DNA of 54,083 bases from Labilithrix sp. Lineage in GTDB: Bacteria > Myxococcota_A > Polyangia > Polyangiales > Polyangiaceae. The position numbers were made by a program, and so were the translations under genes. Of the stretch, positions 35,663 to 46,471 are shown piece by piece. Location: positions 1 through 54,083 of the forward strand of contig JAHBWA010000054.1 of the NCBI GenBank assembly GCA_019637195.1. Direction: 5' to 3'. Position 1 is the stretch's first letter. Every line of letters begins with the position of its first letter. The notes beneath the pieces were generated by a model. That model was given only the letters and a program-made list of their open reading frames with translations, was not told where the DNA came from and made no database searches.

Positions 35663-37099
35663 ATGCAGCCCGAAGAGCTTCCATTCGTCGCGACCGGCGA
35701 AGACGAGGTCGAGCTCGCCGTCGTCGATCTCGGCGTCGCCCGCGCCCTCTGGGAGGGCGTGCCGAGCGCGCGGCTCCTCGCGCGCATCCGCCTGCATCGG
35801 GACGAGCGAGATCTCGTCGATCTCGATCAGCGGGCGAGCGGCGTCGACTTCGACGACGCGTCCTGGGACATCGCGCTCGCGCGCCTCCTCGCGGCGGCGC
35901 CGGCGTCGCTCGACCGCCTGAAGCGCGCCGTCGCCAGGCACGCGCGCGCGGCCTCCGATGAGGGCTCGCTCGCCGCCGGCGACACGACGATCGCCGCGCT
36001 CGTCCACGCCCACCTCGCGGGCTCGGACGCCGACGCCTCGCCCGCCGAGGGCGCCAACGAGGCGGGCGCCGTCGAAGACGCCGTGCGCGTCGCGTGCGGG
36101 CGCTTCGACGACCGCTTGGGGCGCGCCTCCGGGAGCCGCACCGGCGTCTATTTCGAGGCCTGCCTCGAGCTCGCCCGGCGCGTGTCGGCGCCGGCCTGGC
36201 CGCTCGACGCGCTCCGCTCCGCGCTCGGCGGCCTCGCGGCGATCCGAGAGGCCGCCATCCACGACAGCGGCGGCTATCCGAAGCTCGACGCGCTCCCCGA
36301 CACGCTCGTCGCGTCGAGCGCCGCGCTCTACCCGTGGGCCGAGGACGGCGACGTGCCTGTCGCCGACCGCCGCGCTTGCCTCGTCGACCGCGCGAGCATC
36401 GAGCGCGTCGTCCTCGTCCCCGAACGCGACCTCGCCGCGCTGATCTCGCGCGCGTCGGCGCGCTACCCTGGCCTGCCGATCGGGAAGATCGTGGCCGAGG
36501 TGTCCGCCTGCGTGACGAGACACGGCGCGCTCCTGCTCGTCGCGACGCGCGAGCCGCGGTCGCAGCGCGAGGCGCCTCGGCTCCCGCCGGCGTCGTGGGC
36601 CCCGGCCGACCTCGACGCGACGGAGACCGCGCTCACGCTCGCGTCCGCGCTCGAGCGCGGCTCGCTGACCGCCCCGCGCGCGCGCGCGGTGCTGCTGCGC
36701 GGAGGGGACGTCGCGCTCGACGCCATCGGCAAGGAGATGCTCAACGTCGCCGCGCACCCGTTCGCGAGCGCCGTCTTCGCCGAGCTGCTCGCGCCGTTCG
36801 CGCGGGAGCGCGACGTCGTGCGCCTCGTTACCTACTTCGCGATCGCGCCCGATCCGCGCGCGGCCGCGCGCGCGCTCGACCTCTGCAGCGCCCGGGAGGT
36901 CGTCTCGACCGTGCTCGAGGCGTGGCTCACGACGATGCTCCCCGCGGACGGCGCGCTCGCCGAGCCCGGCGACGATCCCGACACGTCGGCGAGCGCGCGC
37001 GTCGCCTCGTGCATCGAGGCGCTCCGCCCCTACCCCGCGCTCTACCAGGTGGTGGAGCCGCTGCTCTCTCGCCTGAGCGAGCTGCCGGCGAGCGGCTAG
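35663..37099 (+). CDS. Cytoplasmic helical-repeat-like protein of unknown function
   Basis: A 478-residue protein from ATG 35663, 19 bases after the previous gene, with no signal peptide or membrane helix. It is Ala/Arg/Leu-rich and almost wholly helical in appearance, with amphipathic helices of 15-20 residues suggestive of HEAT/ARM-like repeats, especially in the last 200 residues. No known domain identified. Its last codons (ELPASG, stop 37097-37099) are formed by the first unit of a 22-base tandem repeat, so the C-terminus may have been altered by repeat expansion. Confidence 0.72.
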   Translation: MQPEELPFVATGEDEVELAVVDLGVARALWEGVPSARLLARIRLHRDERDLVDLDQRASGVDFDDASWDIALARLLAAAPASLDRLKRAVARHARAASDEGSLAAGDTTIAALVHAHLAGSDADASPAEGANEAGAVEDAVRVACGRFDDRLGRASGSRTGVYFEACLELARRVSAPAWPLDALRSALGGLAAIREAAIHDSGGYPKLDALPDTLVASSAALYPWAEDGDVPVADRRACLVDRASIERVVLVPERDLAALISRASARYPGLPIGKIVAEVSACVTRHGALLLVATREPRSQREAPRLPPASWAPADLDATETALTLASALERGSLTAPRARAVLLRGGDVALDAIGKEMLNVAAHPFASAVFAELLAPFARERDVVRLVTYFAIAPDPRAAARALDLCSAREVVSTVLEAWLTTMLPADGALAEPGDDPDTSASARVASCIEALRPYPALYQVVEPLLSRLSELPASG

Positions 37100-37188
37100 C
37101 GAGCTGCCGGCGAGCGACCTGCGAGCTGCCGGCGAGCGACCTGCGAGCTGCCGGCGAGCGACCTGCGAGCTGCCGGCGAGCGGCTGGC
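37079..37188. repeat. Five tandem 22-base repeats spanning the 3' end of a gene
   Basis: Units start at 37079, 37101, 37123, 37145 and 37167. The three central units are identical (gagctgccggcgagcgacctgc); the outer two differ in their last 6 bases. Each holds the palindrome gccggc. The first unit encodes the C-terminal ELPASG and stop of the upstream gene. The array lies between two convergent genes. Confidence 0.85.
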
Positions 37189-37245
37189 GAGCTCCGCGCG
37201 CGACGCGACCTACGAGCGGCTGGCGAGCGCCGACGCCGCGGAGGA

Positions 37246-37548
37246 TCACCGCGCCGCGCGTTCCTCTCGACCCTCGAGGAGCTTCGCAGCGAGCTCCGCG
37301 CGTGACTGGACGCCGAGCTTCCGGAAGATGCTGGCGATCTGGTTGGCGACGGTGCGCGGAGACGTCCGGCGCGCCGCGGCGATGCTCGCGCTGTCGTGAT
37401 CGTTGAGCAGGAGGCCGAGGACCTCACGCTCCGCGGGGGAGAGGCCGTCGACCTGCGGGACGGCGAGCGTCTGGACGAAGAGCACCTTGCCAGGCTCGAG
37501 CTCGTACGCGACGAGCGAAGGCGGAGGCTCGGCGGGGAGCCGCCTCAT
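37246..37548 (-). CDS. LuxR-type (GerE) DNA-binding regulator, short
   Basis: A 100-residue protein from ATG 37548. Residues about 35-95 are a LuxR/GerE helix-turn-helix: GLSPAEREVLGLLLNDHDSASIAAARRTSPRTVANQIASIFRKLGVQSRAELAAKL, with the usual TVANQIASIFRKLGV recognition region. The N-terminal 34 residues are too short for a sensing or receiver domain. It follows a longer LuxR-type gene by 7 bases, so the two are probably one transcript and may act together. Confidence 0.85.
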   Translation of the reverse strand: MRRLPAEPPPSLVAYELEPGKVLFVQTLAVPQVDGLSPAEREVLGLLLNDHDSASIAAARRTSPRTVANQIASIFRKLGVQSRAELAAKLLEGREERAAR

Positions 37549-37555
37549 CGCGCGC

Positions 37556-38524
37556 TCACCCGTCGCTCTCGCGGAACGCGCGGATGAGCGCGCCGCGACC
37601 GAGGACGCCGAGCTTCTTCGCCGCGCGCCCGAGGATGACCGACACGGTGCCGGTCGAGAGACCGAGATCGTACGCGATGAGCTTGTTCGAGTGACCCATG
37701 GCGGCGAACGCGACCACCTGCCGTTCGCGCTCGGTCAGCGTCTTGCGCGCGGCGACCGGGACCTGGTTGTCCTGCGCGAGGATGAACCGCTTGCCGTCGT
37801 GATCCACCCAGTCGACGAGCGTCCATTCACCGCGCACCATCGTCCGCCAGAGCTCGCACGCGGCGTCTGGATCGAGCCGTCTCATCCGGCCGCGCGCGCG
37901 GTCCATGTCCTGCGCGGACGCGGCGAGATCCGCGCGCGCGGAGATCGCCGCCTCGGTCCCGTGCTCGAGCCGGCCGCGCGCGTCGAGCACCGCGGCCGCC
38001 GAATCGGGCGCCGGCGGCGCCTTCGTTCTCCGCAAGCGGAGCGCGCTCCCGACGTGGGCGGCGATTCGGGTCCAGAGGTCGCGCTGACGAATCCGGAAGC
38101 GGTCCGGGACGTTGGTCGTGAAGATGATGCCGCTGTCCGGGGTCATGTTGGCGCGCAAGCCGAGCGAGTCCTCGCCGTCCATCCTCGCCGACCGCATCGC
38201 CCGCGACGCCGACTCCGCGCCGATGACGCGCGACAGGGTCGTGAACATGTCACACTCGTAGGCTACGCGCGTCGATCCCTGCATGGCCCGCCCCTCCGCG
38301 TGCATCCGCTCGAAGTCCTCGCGGCGGTACGGCCGCTCGCCGATGCTCACCGTGCTCCCGAGCTTCGCGCCGGTGTCGTCGAGCGCGAAGAAGTAGCTCG
38401 TCGTCGCCGAGCTGACGCTGAACGCGGGCGCCACGGCGCGCGTGATCGCCTCGAGCCACGCCTCGTCGTTCCCCGAGCGGTCGTACGCGAGCTCGATCAC
38501 ACCGATGAAGTCGAGCGCCTTCAC
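37556..38524 (-). CDS. LuxR-type transcriptional regulator
   Basis: A 322-residue protein starting at GTG 38524. The N-terminal about 230 residues have no assigned domain but resemble GAF/PAS-like sensor regions of LuxR regulators (FIGVIELAYDRSGNDEAWLEAITRAVAPAF near the start is common in this class). The C-terminal 65 residues are a GerE helix-turn-helix: TLTERERQVVAFAAMGHSNKLIAYDLGLSTGTVSVILGRAAKKLGV. No receiver or autoinducer domain seen. Tandem with the shorter LuxR gene downstream. Confidence 0.87.
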   Translation of the reverse strand: MKALDFIGVIELAYDRSGNDEAWLEAITRAVAPAFSVSSATTSYFFALDDTGAKLGSTVSIGERPYRREDFERMHAEGRAMQGSTRVAYECDMFTTLSRVIGAESASRAMRSARMDGEDSLGLRANMTPDSGIIFTTNVPDRFRIRQRDLWTRIAAHVGSALRLRRTKAPPAPDSAAAVLDARGRLEHGTEAAISARADLAASAQDMDRARGRMRRLDPDAACELWRTMVRGEWTLVDWVDHDGKRFILAQDNQVPVAARKTLTERERQVVAFAAMGHSNKLIAYDLGLSTGTVSVILGRAAKKLGVLGRGALIRAFRESDG

Positions 38525-38929
38525 GCGCCTCGAGTGTCATCGAACGCGAGCGAGACGGTCAAGAGAGCTTGATGCGTCATCTCGATGACCATTGCCAGGC
38601 GCAGCCTCACGTGCTCGCGGGCATCGTGGCGTCGCGGGCTCGGACGAGCCCGTCTCGATGGCGACACCGGGGCTCGGCGTGCCGATGCCGCCAGCCTCGC
38701 TCGACGGCGCCGTCCTGCCCACGGACGAACGCGCCCGCCTCGCGCGTTCGCTCGCGCCCACCTCGCGCGCCCTCGCGCCCGCCTCGCGCGTTCGCTCGCG
38801 CCCGCCTCGCGCGAGCGAACGCGCCGGCGGCGCCCGAACGACCTCGTACGACATCGCGGGGCGTGGCGAGCGCCGTCACACACGCTCGAGCTGGCATCAC
38901 GGTTGCTCGTCGCCGGGCGGAGGTTCGCC
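38525..38929. other. Divergent intergenic region with GC-rich repeats and a 14-bp hairpin
   Basis: No gene supported in 405 bases. About 38733-38822 holds four imperfect copies of a 21-23-base unit (gcgcccgcctcgcgcgttcgctc type). The last two form a perfect 14-bp inverted repeat (38788-38801 and 38809-38822) with a 7-base loop. It sits between divergent gene starts, where a terminator is not expected, so a regulatory or structural role is possible. Confidence 0.6.
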
Positions 38930-39511
38930 ATGCTTCCCCGTCGCTCTTTGGTCTCGTCCACGATCCGCATCGCCAACACCGCGTCGCCCGTGCGCCGCGC
39001 CGCCGCCGAGTTCGTTCGCGGCACGACGTTCGGCTGGGGTAGGCGCGAGCTCGCCACGTGGCTCGTGTGTCACTATGCCCCGTGCCTCGTCTCCGACGCG
39101 GCCGCGGGCTCGGGCGCGTCGCACGGATGCGCCGCGAACCTCTCGCGTGCGTCGGCGCTCCTCGACGACGATCGCATCGAGCGGCTGATCCTCGACGCGC
39201 GCTCGAGCGTCCTCTGCCTCCTGTCGGACCTCGCCTGGCCGTCGCACGCCGCCGCCTCGGCCCGGAGCGCACTCGACGCCGGCACCGTCCTCGAGACGCG
39301 CGATCGCGACGGCGCGGTCCGCTGGGCCCCCGTCGGCCGCAAGAGGATGCGCTTGGAAGAGCGCGTCGGCTCGCTCTTCATCGCCGACGCCCTCCAGCAC
39401 CCGCGCGACTACCGCGGCGTCTCGCTGTGTCGCCTGTGCGGCGAGCTCGGCTTCGGCGCCGCCGCCGCGCACGAGCCGTCGTGCGAGCGCGCCCAGCAGC
39501 GGGTCGCCTGA
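38930..39511 (+). CDS. Hypothetical protein with a C-terminal Cys cluster
   Basis: A 193-residue protein from ATG 38930; ggagg 7 bases upstream supports this start. No signal peptide. The middle is helical; the end carries CRLCGELGF...EPSCERA, a C-x-x-C plus a later Cys and a His (HEPSC) that could bind zinc. A SHGCAANLSRASALLDDDRIERLILDARSS helix-rich segment precedes it. No family recognised; possibly a small zinc-binding regulator. Confidence 0.65.
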   Translation: MLPRRSLVSSTIRIANTASPVRRAAAEFVRGTTFGWGRRELATWLVCHYAPCLVSDAAAGSGASHGCAANLSRASALLDDDRIERLILDARSSVLCLLSDLAWPSHAAASARSALDAGTVLETRDRDGAVRWAPVGRKRMRLEERVGSLFIADALQHPRDYRGVSLCRLCGELGFGAAAAHEPSCERAQQRVA

Positions 39512-39537
39512 AGCGCGCACGCGGCGGCGGGACACCG

Positions 39538-39589
39538 CCGAGCGCGCGACGCGTCGCGCGCTCGGGTCACCGCGACGAGTCGCGTGACC
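39538..39589. terminator. Bidirectional terminator candidate: 28-bp perfect palindrome plus a second hairpin
   Basis: 39538-39565 is its own reverse complement over all 28 bases (each arm 14 bases). Immediately after, 39565-39589 forms another stem (ggtca-c-cgcgac / gtcgcg-tgacc) with one bulged C and a 2-base loop. Both lie in the 88-base gap between two convergent genes. There is no T-run on either side, as is usual in GC-rich myxobacteria. Confidence 0.7.
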
Positions 39590-39599
39590 GTCGCGCCCG

Positions 39600-41936
<2,337 letters not shown>

Positions 41937-42354
41937 GGCACGGAAAGCTAGTAGAGTTGGGTCCCTTGTGCGAGGGCCGTCGGGTGCGCCACGTCGCGCC
42001 AGCGCGCATCGTCGAGCACCTGCGCGCGGCGCGGGCGTGACGGTCGCACATCCCACGCGGCCCGCTCGGCCCCGTGTCGACCGCGGCGAGCTCCGGACCT
42101 TCGCGCCGGATTGCACGGCTCGCCGACTCGCGGCGCCGGCGTCCCGGTACGGTGCCTTGCCAGGCGGGCTCGCCGTCCTCGAGCCCACACCGCCCTCGGT
42201 CATTGCACGTTACATGCGCGTCGCCCAGGGCCTGAGGAAGGCACCTTCAACCTCACACTTATGTCGTAATTTCCAGCACTTGGTACCTAGACCAGGCGCC
42301 GCGGTCGGTGCAGAGTTTCACCTGGTCAGTAGAGCCCCACGCTGGAGGTTTGCG
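41937..42354. other. Divergent promoter region between glnS and the vWA gene
   Basis: No gene supported in 418 bases. An AT-richer island at about 42245-42290 is the only one in this region; it contains TTCAAC (42246-42251) and TAATTT (42267-42272) 15 bases apart, a weak candidate promoter toward the vWA gene about 83 bases downstream. Confidence 0.35.
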
Positions 42355-43539
42355 ATGTCACGGATCGGCACCCTGAAGATGATGTTGAGCGCGTCCTCGA
42401 TGATGGTGGGGGCGATCGTCTTCGCGGGATGCGGGTCGAGCGGCGACAGCACGTTCGACGACGGCAGCGGCGGGGACGGAGCGGGCGACGCCCTCACCGG
42501 CTTCGGCGGCGGCGACGGCACGGGCGACGGCGACAAGGGCAACGGCGGCGATGGGAGCGGCACCGCCGGAAAGGTCGGCAACGTCGATCCGAGCTCTGCG
42601 TGCGCGACCGCGAGCGACGGCGCGGAGCTCCAGCCGATCAGCCTCGTCTTCATGATCGATCGCTCGGGCAGCATGTCGACCGACGGCGGCTCGTCGACCG
42701 TCAACGTGCGGTGGAACCCGGTCAAGGACGGCCTCACCGCGTTCTTCGGCGATCCCGCGTCGAGCAACATCAGCGCGTCGCTCGCCTTCTTCCCGATCCG
42801 CAACGGCAACACCACGACGTGCAGCTCCGCGGCCTACCAGTCGTCGGTCGTCCCGATGACCCAGCTCCCGAACGCGGGCGCCTTCTCTTCGGCGTTCACC
42901 CAGAACCCGGCCGGCAACACGCCGACCGTCCCCGCGCTGCAGGGCGCGCTCGACGCCGCGCGCGCCGTCCAGGCGACGGGCAAGAACGTCGCCGTCGTCC
43001 TCGCTACCGACGGGCAGCCGAACGGGTGCAACTCGAACACCGCGGGCGTCGAGAGCGTCGCCGCCGCCGGCGCCGCCGACGGCATCAAGACGTACGTCAT
43101 CGGCGTCGGACCGAGCACCGGCAACCTGAACGGCTTCGCCGACAAGGGCGGCACCGGCTCGGCGATCATGATCCCGACCAACGACGCGGCGCAGGTGAGC
43201 GCCGACCTGCAGAAGGCCATCGGACAGATCGCGAGCTCGCTGCTCGGCTGCAACTACGGCCTGCCCGCGCCGCCGGCGGGCCAGACGCTGGACGTCAACG
43301 CGGTGAACGTCAACTACACGGCGCCGGGCGCCGCGCCGAAGACGCTCGCCTACAGCGCCGACTGCAAGGACAAGAACGGCTGGCGCTACGACAGCGTCAC
43401 GGCGCCGAAGGAGATCGTCCTCTGCGCCGACAGCTGCGCCACCGCGAAGGCGCAGGCCGGCGCGAAGCTCGACATCATCTTCGGCTGCGCCACCGCGGTC
43501 CCCCCGGGCGAGATCGATCCGGACGGCAACATCCGCTGA
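42355..43539 (+). CDS. Von Willebrand factor A domain lipoprotein
   Basis: A 394-residue protein from ATG 42355, chosen for ggagg 7 bases upstream and for the lipoprotein signal that follows (MSRIGTLKMML...VGAIVFAGC). A Gly/Asp-rich linker of about 50 residues leads to a vWA domain (about 100-300) with an intact MIDAS: LVFMIDRSGSMS (D-x-S-x-S) and VVLATDGQPNGC, plus a long loop between. Several Cys pairs suggest disulphides (TTCSSAA, PNGCNSN, LGCNYG, ADSCA). vWA domains bind protein ligands through a metal; this one is surface-exposed. Tandem hairpins follow its stop. Confidence 0.88.
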   Translation: MSRIGTLKMMLSASSMMVGAIVFAGCGSSGDSTFDDGSGGDGAGDALTGFGGGDGTGDGDKGNGGDGSGTAGKVGNVDPSSACATASDGAELQPISLVFMIDRSGSMSTDGGSSTVNVRWNPVKDGLTAFFGDPASSNISASLAFFPIRNGNTTTCSSAAYQSSVVPMTQLPNAGAFSSAFTQNPAGNTPTVPALQGALDAARAVQATGKNVAVVLATDGQPNGCNSNTAGVESVAAAGAADGIKTYVIGVGPSTGNLNGFADKGGTGSAIMIPTNDAAQVSADLQKAIGQIASSLLGCNYGLPAPPAGQTLDVNAVNVNYTAPGAAPKTLAYSADCKDKNGWRYDSVTAPKEIVLCADSCATAKAQAGAKLDIIFGCATAVPPGEIDPDGNIR

Positions 43540-43545
43540 CGAGCG

Positions 43546-43643
43546 GCGCCAGCGGGCGCAGCAGAGCGCGGCGAGGGCGCGCTCGCCGCGCGCGGCGCCA
43601 GCGGGCGCAGCAGAGCGCGGCGAGGGCGCGCTCGCCGCGCGCG
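43546..43643. repeat. Two perfect tandem 49-base hairpin repeats just after a stop codon
   Basis: Copies 43546-43594 and 43595-43643 are identical. In each, bases 22-31 (gcgcggcgag) pair perfectly with 38-47 (ctcgccgcgc) across the 6-base loop ggcgcg. The array begins 6 bases after the vWA stop, matching the position of the 53-base array at 32343. Likely a duplicated transcript-end hairpin. Confidence 0.82.
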
Positions 43644-43668
43644 GGCGGCGTCGCCCCGCGTGAGCGAC

Positions 43669-43890
43669 GTCCGACGCGCGCTGGCGAGGCGCGATCGGCG
43701 TCAGGGGGAGGAGCACCTTGCGACAGCCGAGCTGGAGGCCATTCGCGTACCGTTGACGTCGTCGTAGCCGAGCCCGATCGCGCAGAGCGCCTCGGGACCC
43801 GCCGCACTGTTGAGGGCAGTGCCGACGACGATCCCACGGCGAGCGCGCGGATCCGTCCTTGGACCCGCGGCGGTCCAGCTCAACCGCGAA
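43669..43890 (-). pseudogene. Relic of a paralogue of the secreted protein at 45587-46336
   Basis: 43669-43737 and 45555-45622 are nearly identical, covering the last codons and the 3' flank. In minus-strand frames the relic reads GLGYDDVN, then in another frame YANGLQLGCRKVLLP, against FGYDNDNAFARGLQLGCRKVLLP in the intact gene. The stop is also lost through one extra base in a G run (five instead of four). Only the last 40-60 codons remain and no start is present. Confidence 0.72.
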
Positions 43891-44009
43891 GGGCGCGTTC
43901 GTCATCGTTGGACTGCGCGTATGCGACGAGTGAATCGTCGTCGCGTGAGAAGGGCTCGCACGCCGTCACTTTTCGTGCGACCTCGCCTCCTCGACGGGCT
44001 CATGGTGAC

Positions 44010-44653
44010 ATGAGAACGACGTCGCTTCCTCTTGCCCTGCTCGTCGTCGCCGGCTGCACCGTCGCTGCCTGCACCACGGAGACGCTGGTGGTCCGGCACG
44101 ATCCGACCGATCCCGGCGGCGTCGCCCCGGACGAGACCGAGAGCTCCGTGGCGAAAGAGAACGCCTCCGAGGCCTCCGACGACGGGTCCGAGGCCGCAGG
44201 GGACGACGACGACGGGACAGAGTCGTCGACGGAGCCAGGCTCGAAGGATGCGGGGCCCAAACCGCATCCGCCGCCGTCGAACGTGGACGAGGGACGTGTG
44301 TTCTGCGGCAGGAGCGGCGGAGCCGACATCTATTGCTCCGTGGGGCAGGTTTGCTGCGTGCAGAACGCGGTGAAGCAGCTCGCGCCGATCGCCCTCACTT
44401 GCGACACCTACCAGGGCTGCCAGGGACGTCCCGATCCCGTGCCGCTCACCTGCGACGGACCCGAGGACTGCGATCCGGCGAGCACTGCTTCGCGCTGGCG
44501 ACGAGCTCGATGGCGATCGCCTCGCTCTGCGGGACGGCGCCGTTCTCGAGCGAATGGCAGCGCCTCTGCAATCCGACCTCGTCCGGAGAATGCGAGGCCG
44601 GCCAGACGTGCGTCCCCACGACGAGCGCGCCGGCGGTCGGCGTGTGCCGCTGA
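44010..44653 (+). CDS. Cysteine-rich lipoprotein with one frame break
   Basis: From ATG 44010 the product has a lipoprotein signal (MRTTSLPLALLVVAGCTVAAC), an acidic linker (DETESSVAKENASEASDDGSEAAGDDDDG) and a Cys-rich domain (VFCGRSGGADIYCSVGQVCCVQN, LTCDTYQGCQG, LTCDGPEDCDP). At about 44475-44480 the conserved pattern moves to another frame: HCFALATSSMAIASLCGTA...LCNPTSSGECEAGQTCVP, ending with TGA at 44651-44653. One missing base would unite the two parts into about 215 residues with 13-14 Cys. Unknown function, secreted. The break may be a sequencing error. Confidence 0.68.
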
Positions 44654-44760
44654 ATCGCGAGGAGCGAGCAGCGCGCCGCTTCCCGGAGCGGCGCGTGCGC
44701 CCTCCACGCTGCCGAGCACCTTTCAGAGACCGAACGTCCGACACACCCGTAGCTGGCACC

Positions 44761-45351
44761 ATGCTCCTCCGCCGCACCTCCCTCCTCCTCGGCGTGCTCC
44801 TCACCGTCGGCACGGCCTGCGGCCGGCCCACCGCGCCGCCGCCGGGCCCATCCCGTGCCGCATCGCCGCCCTCCACGAAAGCTGAAGCGATCGCCTACCT
44901 CCGCGCCGCGGAGCTCTTCGAGGACGCGTACGTCGGCTACGCTGGCGAGCTCTCGCGGGGTGCCGCGGCGCTGCGAGCCCTGCTCGCGGCCCCCGACGCG
45001 ACGACCGCGTTGCACGATCTCGTCGCACACGGGACGCCGGCGGGGCGCCTCTACGGCGCCGCCGGTCTCTACTTCGCCGATCCGCCCGCGTACGACGCCG
45101 CGCTCGCCCGCATCGCCGCGGATGGGGGCACGGTGCGCACGCAGAGAGGATGCATGCAGGATACGGAGGAGGTTGCGCTCGTGATCCGGAACGACGCGAA
45201 GGAGCACGTCGCGGTCCCGGAGGGAGCGACGCTCACGGCGACGCTCTCCGCCCACGCGAACACGGGTGGCGCGTGCGACATGGCCGGCGGCTGCCTCCCG
45301 CTCATGCTCGTCGACGACCAGCGGCCCGCGCCACGCGGCCCGGTGCTCTGA
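44761..45351 (+). CDS. Lipoprotein of unknown function
   Basis: A 196-residue protein from ATG 44761 with the signal MLLRRTSLLLGVLLTVGTAC. A Pro/Ser linker is followed by a helical segment (KAEAIAYLRAAELFEDAYVGYAGELSRGAAALRALLAA, LHDLVAHGTPAGRLYGAAGLYFADP), the kind seen in HEAT-like repeats, and a Cys-containing strand region (TQRGCMQDTEEVALVIRND, GGACDMAGGCLPLML). No family recognised. It converges on the secreted protein gene at 45587. Confidence 0.75.
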   Translation: MLLRRTSLLLGVLLTVGTACGRPTAPPPGPSRAASPPSTKAEAIAYLRAAELFEDAYVGYAGELSRGAAALRALLAAPDATTALHDLVAHGTPAGRLYGAAGLYFADPPAYDAALARIAADGGTVRTQRGCMQDTEEVALVIRNDAKEHVAVPEGATLTATLSAHANTGGACDMAGGCLPLMLVDDQRPAPRGPVL

Positions 45352-45436
45352 TCAGAGCTGCAACGCCGTGAAACGAACGCCGGGTTAGCGGGCTCGCCGA
45401 GGACGGCCGAGATCAGCGTGAGTCGTGCGGGGGAGG

Positions 45437-45488
45437 CCGTCGGCAGCGACGCACGCCCAGCACTCACGTGGGCGACCGCCGCCGACGG
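45437..45488. terminator. Structured element between convergent genes
   Basis: Nested stems: ccgtcggc (45437-45444) pairs with gccgacgg (45481-45488), and inside it cgccca pairs with tgggcg. It lies in the 235-base gap between two convergent genes, so transcription termination is plausible. No T-run. Confidence 0.4.
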
Positions 45489-45586
45489 CGCGCAGGGCGC
45501 GATGGAACCGCGCGAGCTTGGCGAACGCATTCAGACTCCCGCCGACGTGAGCAGGTCCGACGCGCGCTGGCGAGGCGCGATGGCGG

Positions 45587-46336
45587 TCAGGGGAGGAGCA
45601 CCTTGCGACAGCCGAGCTGGAGCCCCCTCGCGAAGGCGTTGTCGTTGTCGTAGCCGAAGTGAACGCGGACAGCCGCCGCCAGCTCGTCGTCGGCGCACGC
45701 GACCTTCGGCGTCCAGTCCACGCAGTTGTTCCTCCGCGTCTCGAGCGGCCCGTTCTCGGGGCCGAGCTGCTTGGTCTGGAGGTCGGCGCTGCGGCTCCAG
45801 AGGCGAATGCCCTTCAAGCGCTCGTTGGCGGAGTTCTTCTTGTCGTTCAGGCAGATCGCGATGGCGGACGCGCCTTGGCCCGCGGAGAGCTCCACCTTGA
45901 GCTCGCTCTGTCCGTTGTAGTTGCAGAGCGAGATGCCGGACCTTCCGGGGAGACTCGACGGCACCATCGTGTCTTCGAGCCCGAGCGGCCCCGAGCGCTG
46001 AAGCACCGTGAACCGGCAGGGTCGATCGGCCTTCTCGAACCATTTGATCCGGGTGAGGACGTGCGTGTCCGACTCGTGACCCAGATCGTGGGTCGTGGAG
46101 GCCACGTGGCCGGCCACGGAGAGCCAGCGGATCGGGCCCGTGAAGCGCGGGGTGTTGAGGAGCGGCAGCGGGGTGAGGCCGCCGTCCACGCCGCGGCTCC
46201 GTCCGCCTGCTTGGAGCGCCGTGGGCGCGTCCTCGAGCGTCTCGGGAGACGCGGAGACCAAGCTGGACGCGGCGAGACTCGGAGCGACGACGGCGGCTCC
46301 GGCGAGGACGAGCGAACGGACACTGAGCTTCGGCAT
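45587..46336 (-). CDS. Secreted protein of unknown function
   Basis: A 249-residue protein from ATG 46336, with AAGGAGG 7 bases upstream. Signal peptide MPKLSVRSLVLAGAAVVAPSLAASSLVSA with an Ala-x-Ala-like site; not a lipoprotein. The mature part is rich in beta-like segments with four or five Cys (RPCRFTVLQR, SLCNYNGQ, AIAICLND, NNCVDWTPKVACADD, LGCRKVLLP). It seems a disulphide-stabilised exported domain. A decayed copy of its C-terminus is found at 43669-43890, so the gene was duplicated locally. Confidence 0.78.
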   Translation of the reverse strand: MPKLSVRSLVLAGAAVVAPSLAASSLVSASPETLEDAPTALQAGGRSRGVDGGLTPLPLLNTPRFTGPIRWLSVAGHVASTTHDLGHESDTHVLTRIKWFEKADRPCRFTVLQRSGPLGLEDTMVPSSLPGRSGISLCNYNGQSELKVELSAGQGASAIAICLNDKKNSANERLKGIRLWSRSADLQTKQLGPENGPLETRRNNCVDWTPKVACADDELAAAVRVHFGYDNDNAFARGLQLGCRKVLLP

Positions 46337-46471
46337 GAACTTCCTCCTTGGCGCGGCTGTCGATTCGTCCGCGCGCTGGACTGGTCGAGGTTGCCAAAGT
46401 CAGACGTCGAACGTCGCGTAGGTTCGCAATCGAACGAGAGATTTGAGGCGCTCCAAGGGCTCAAAGAAACC

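Noticed and set aside
37079..37188. A CRISPR array at the 22-base repeats
   Set aside because: No spacers; units directly adjoin and one is part of a coding region.
43701..43883. A separate 60-residue gene on the minus strand
   Set aside because: It is part of the relic of the 45587-46336 paralogue, read partly in the wrong frame.
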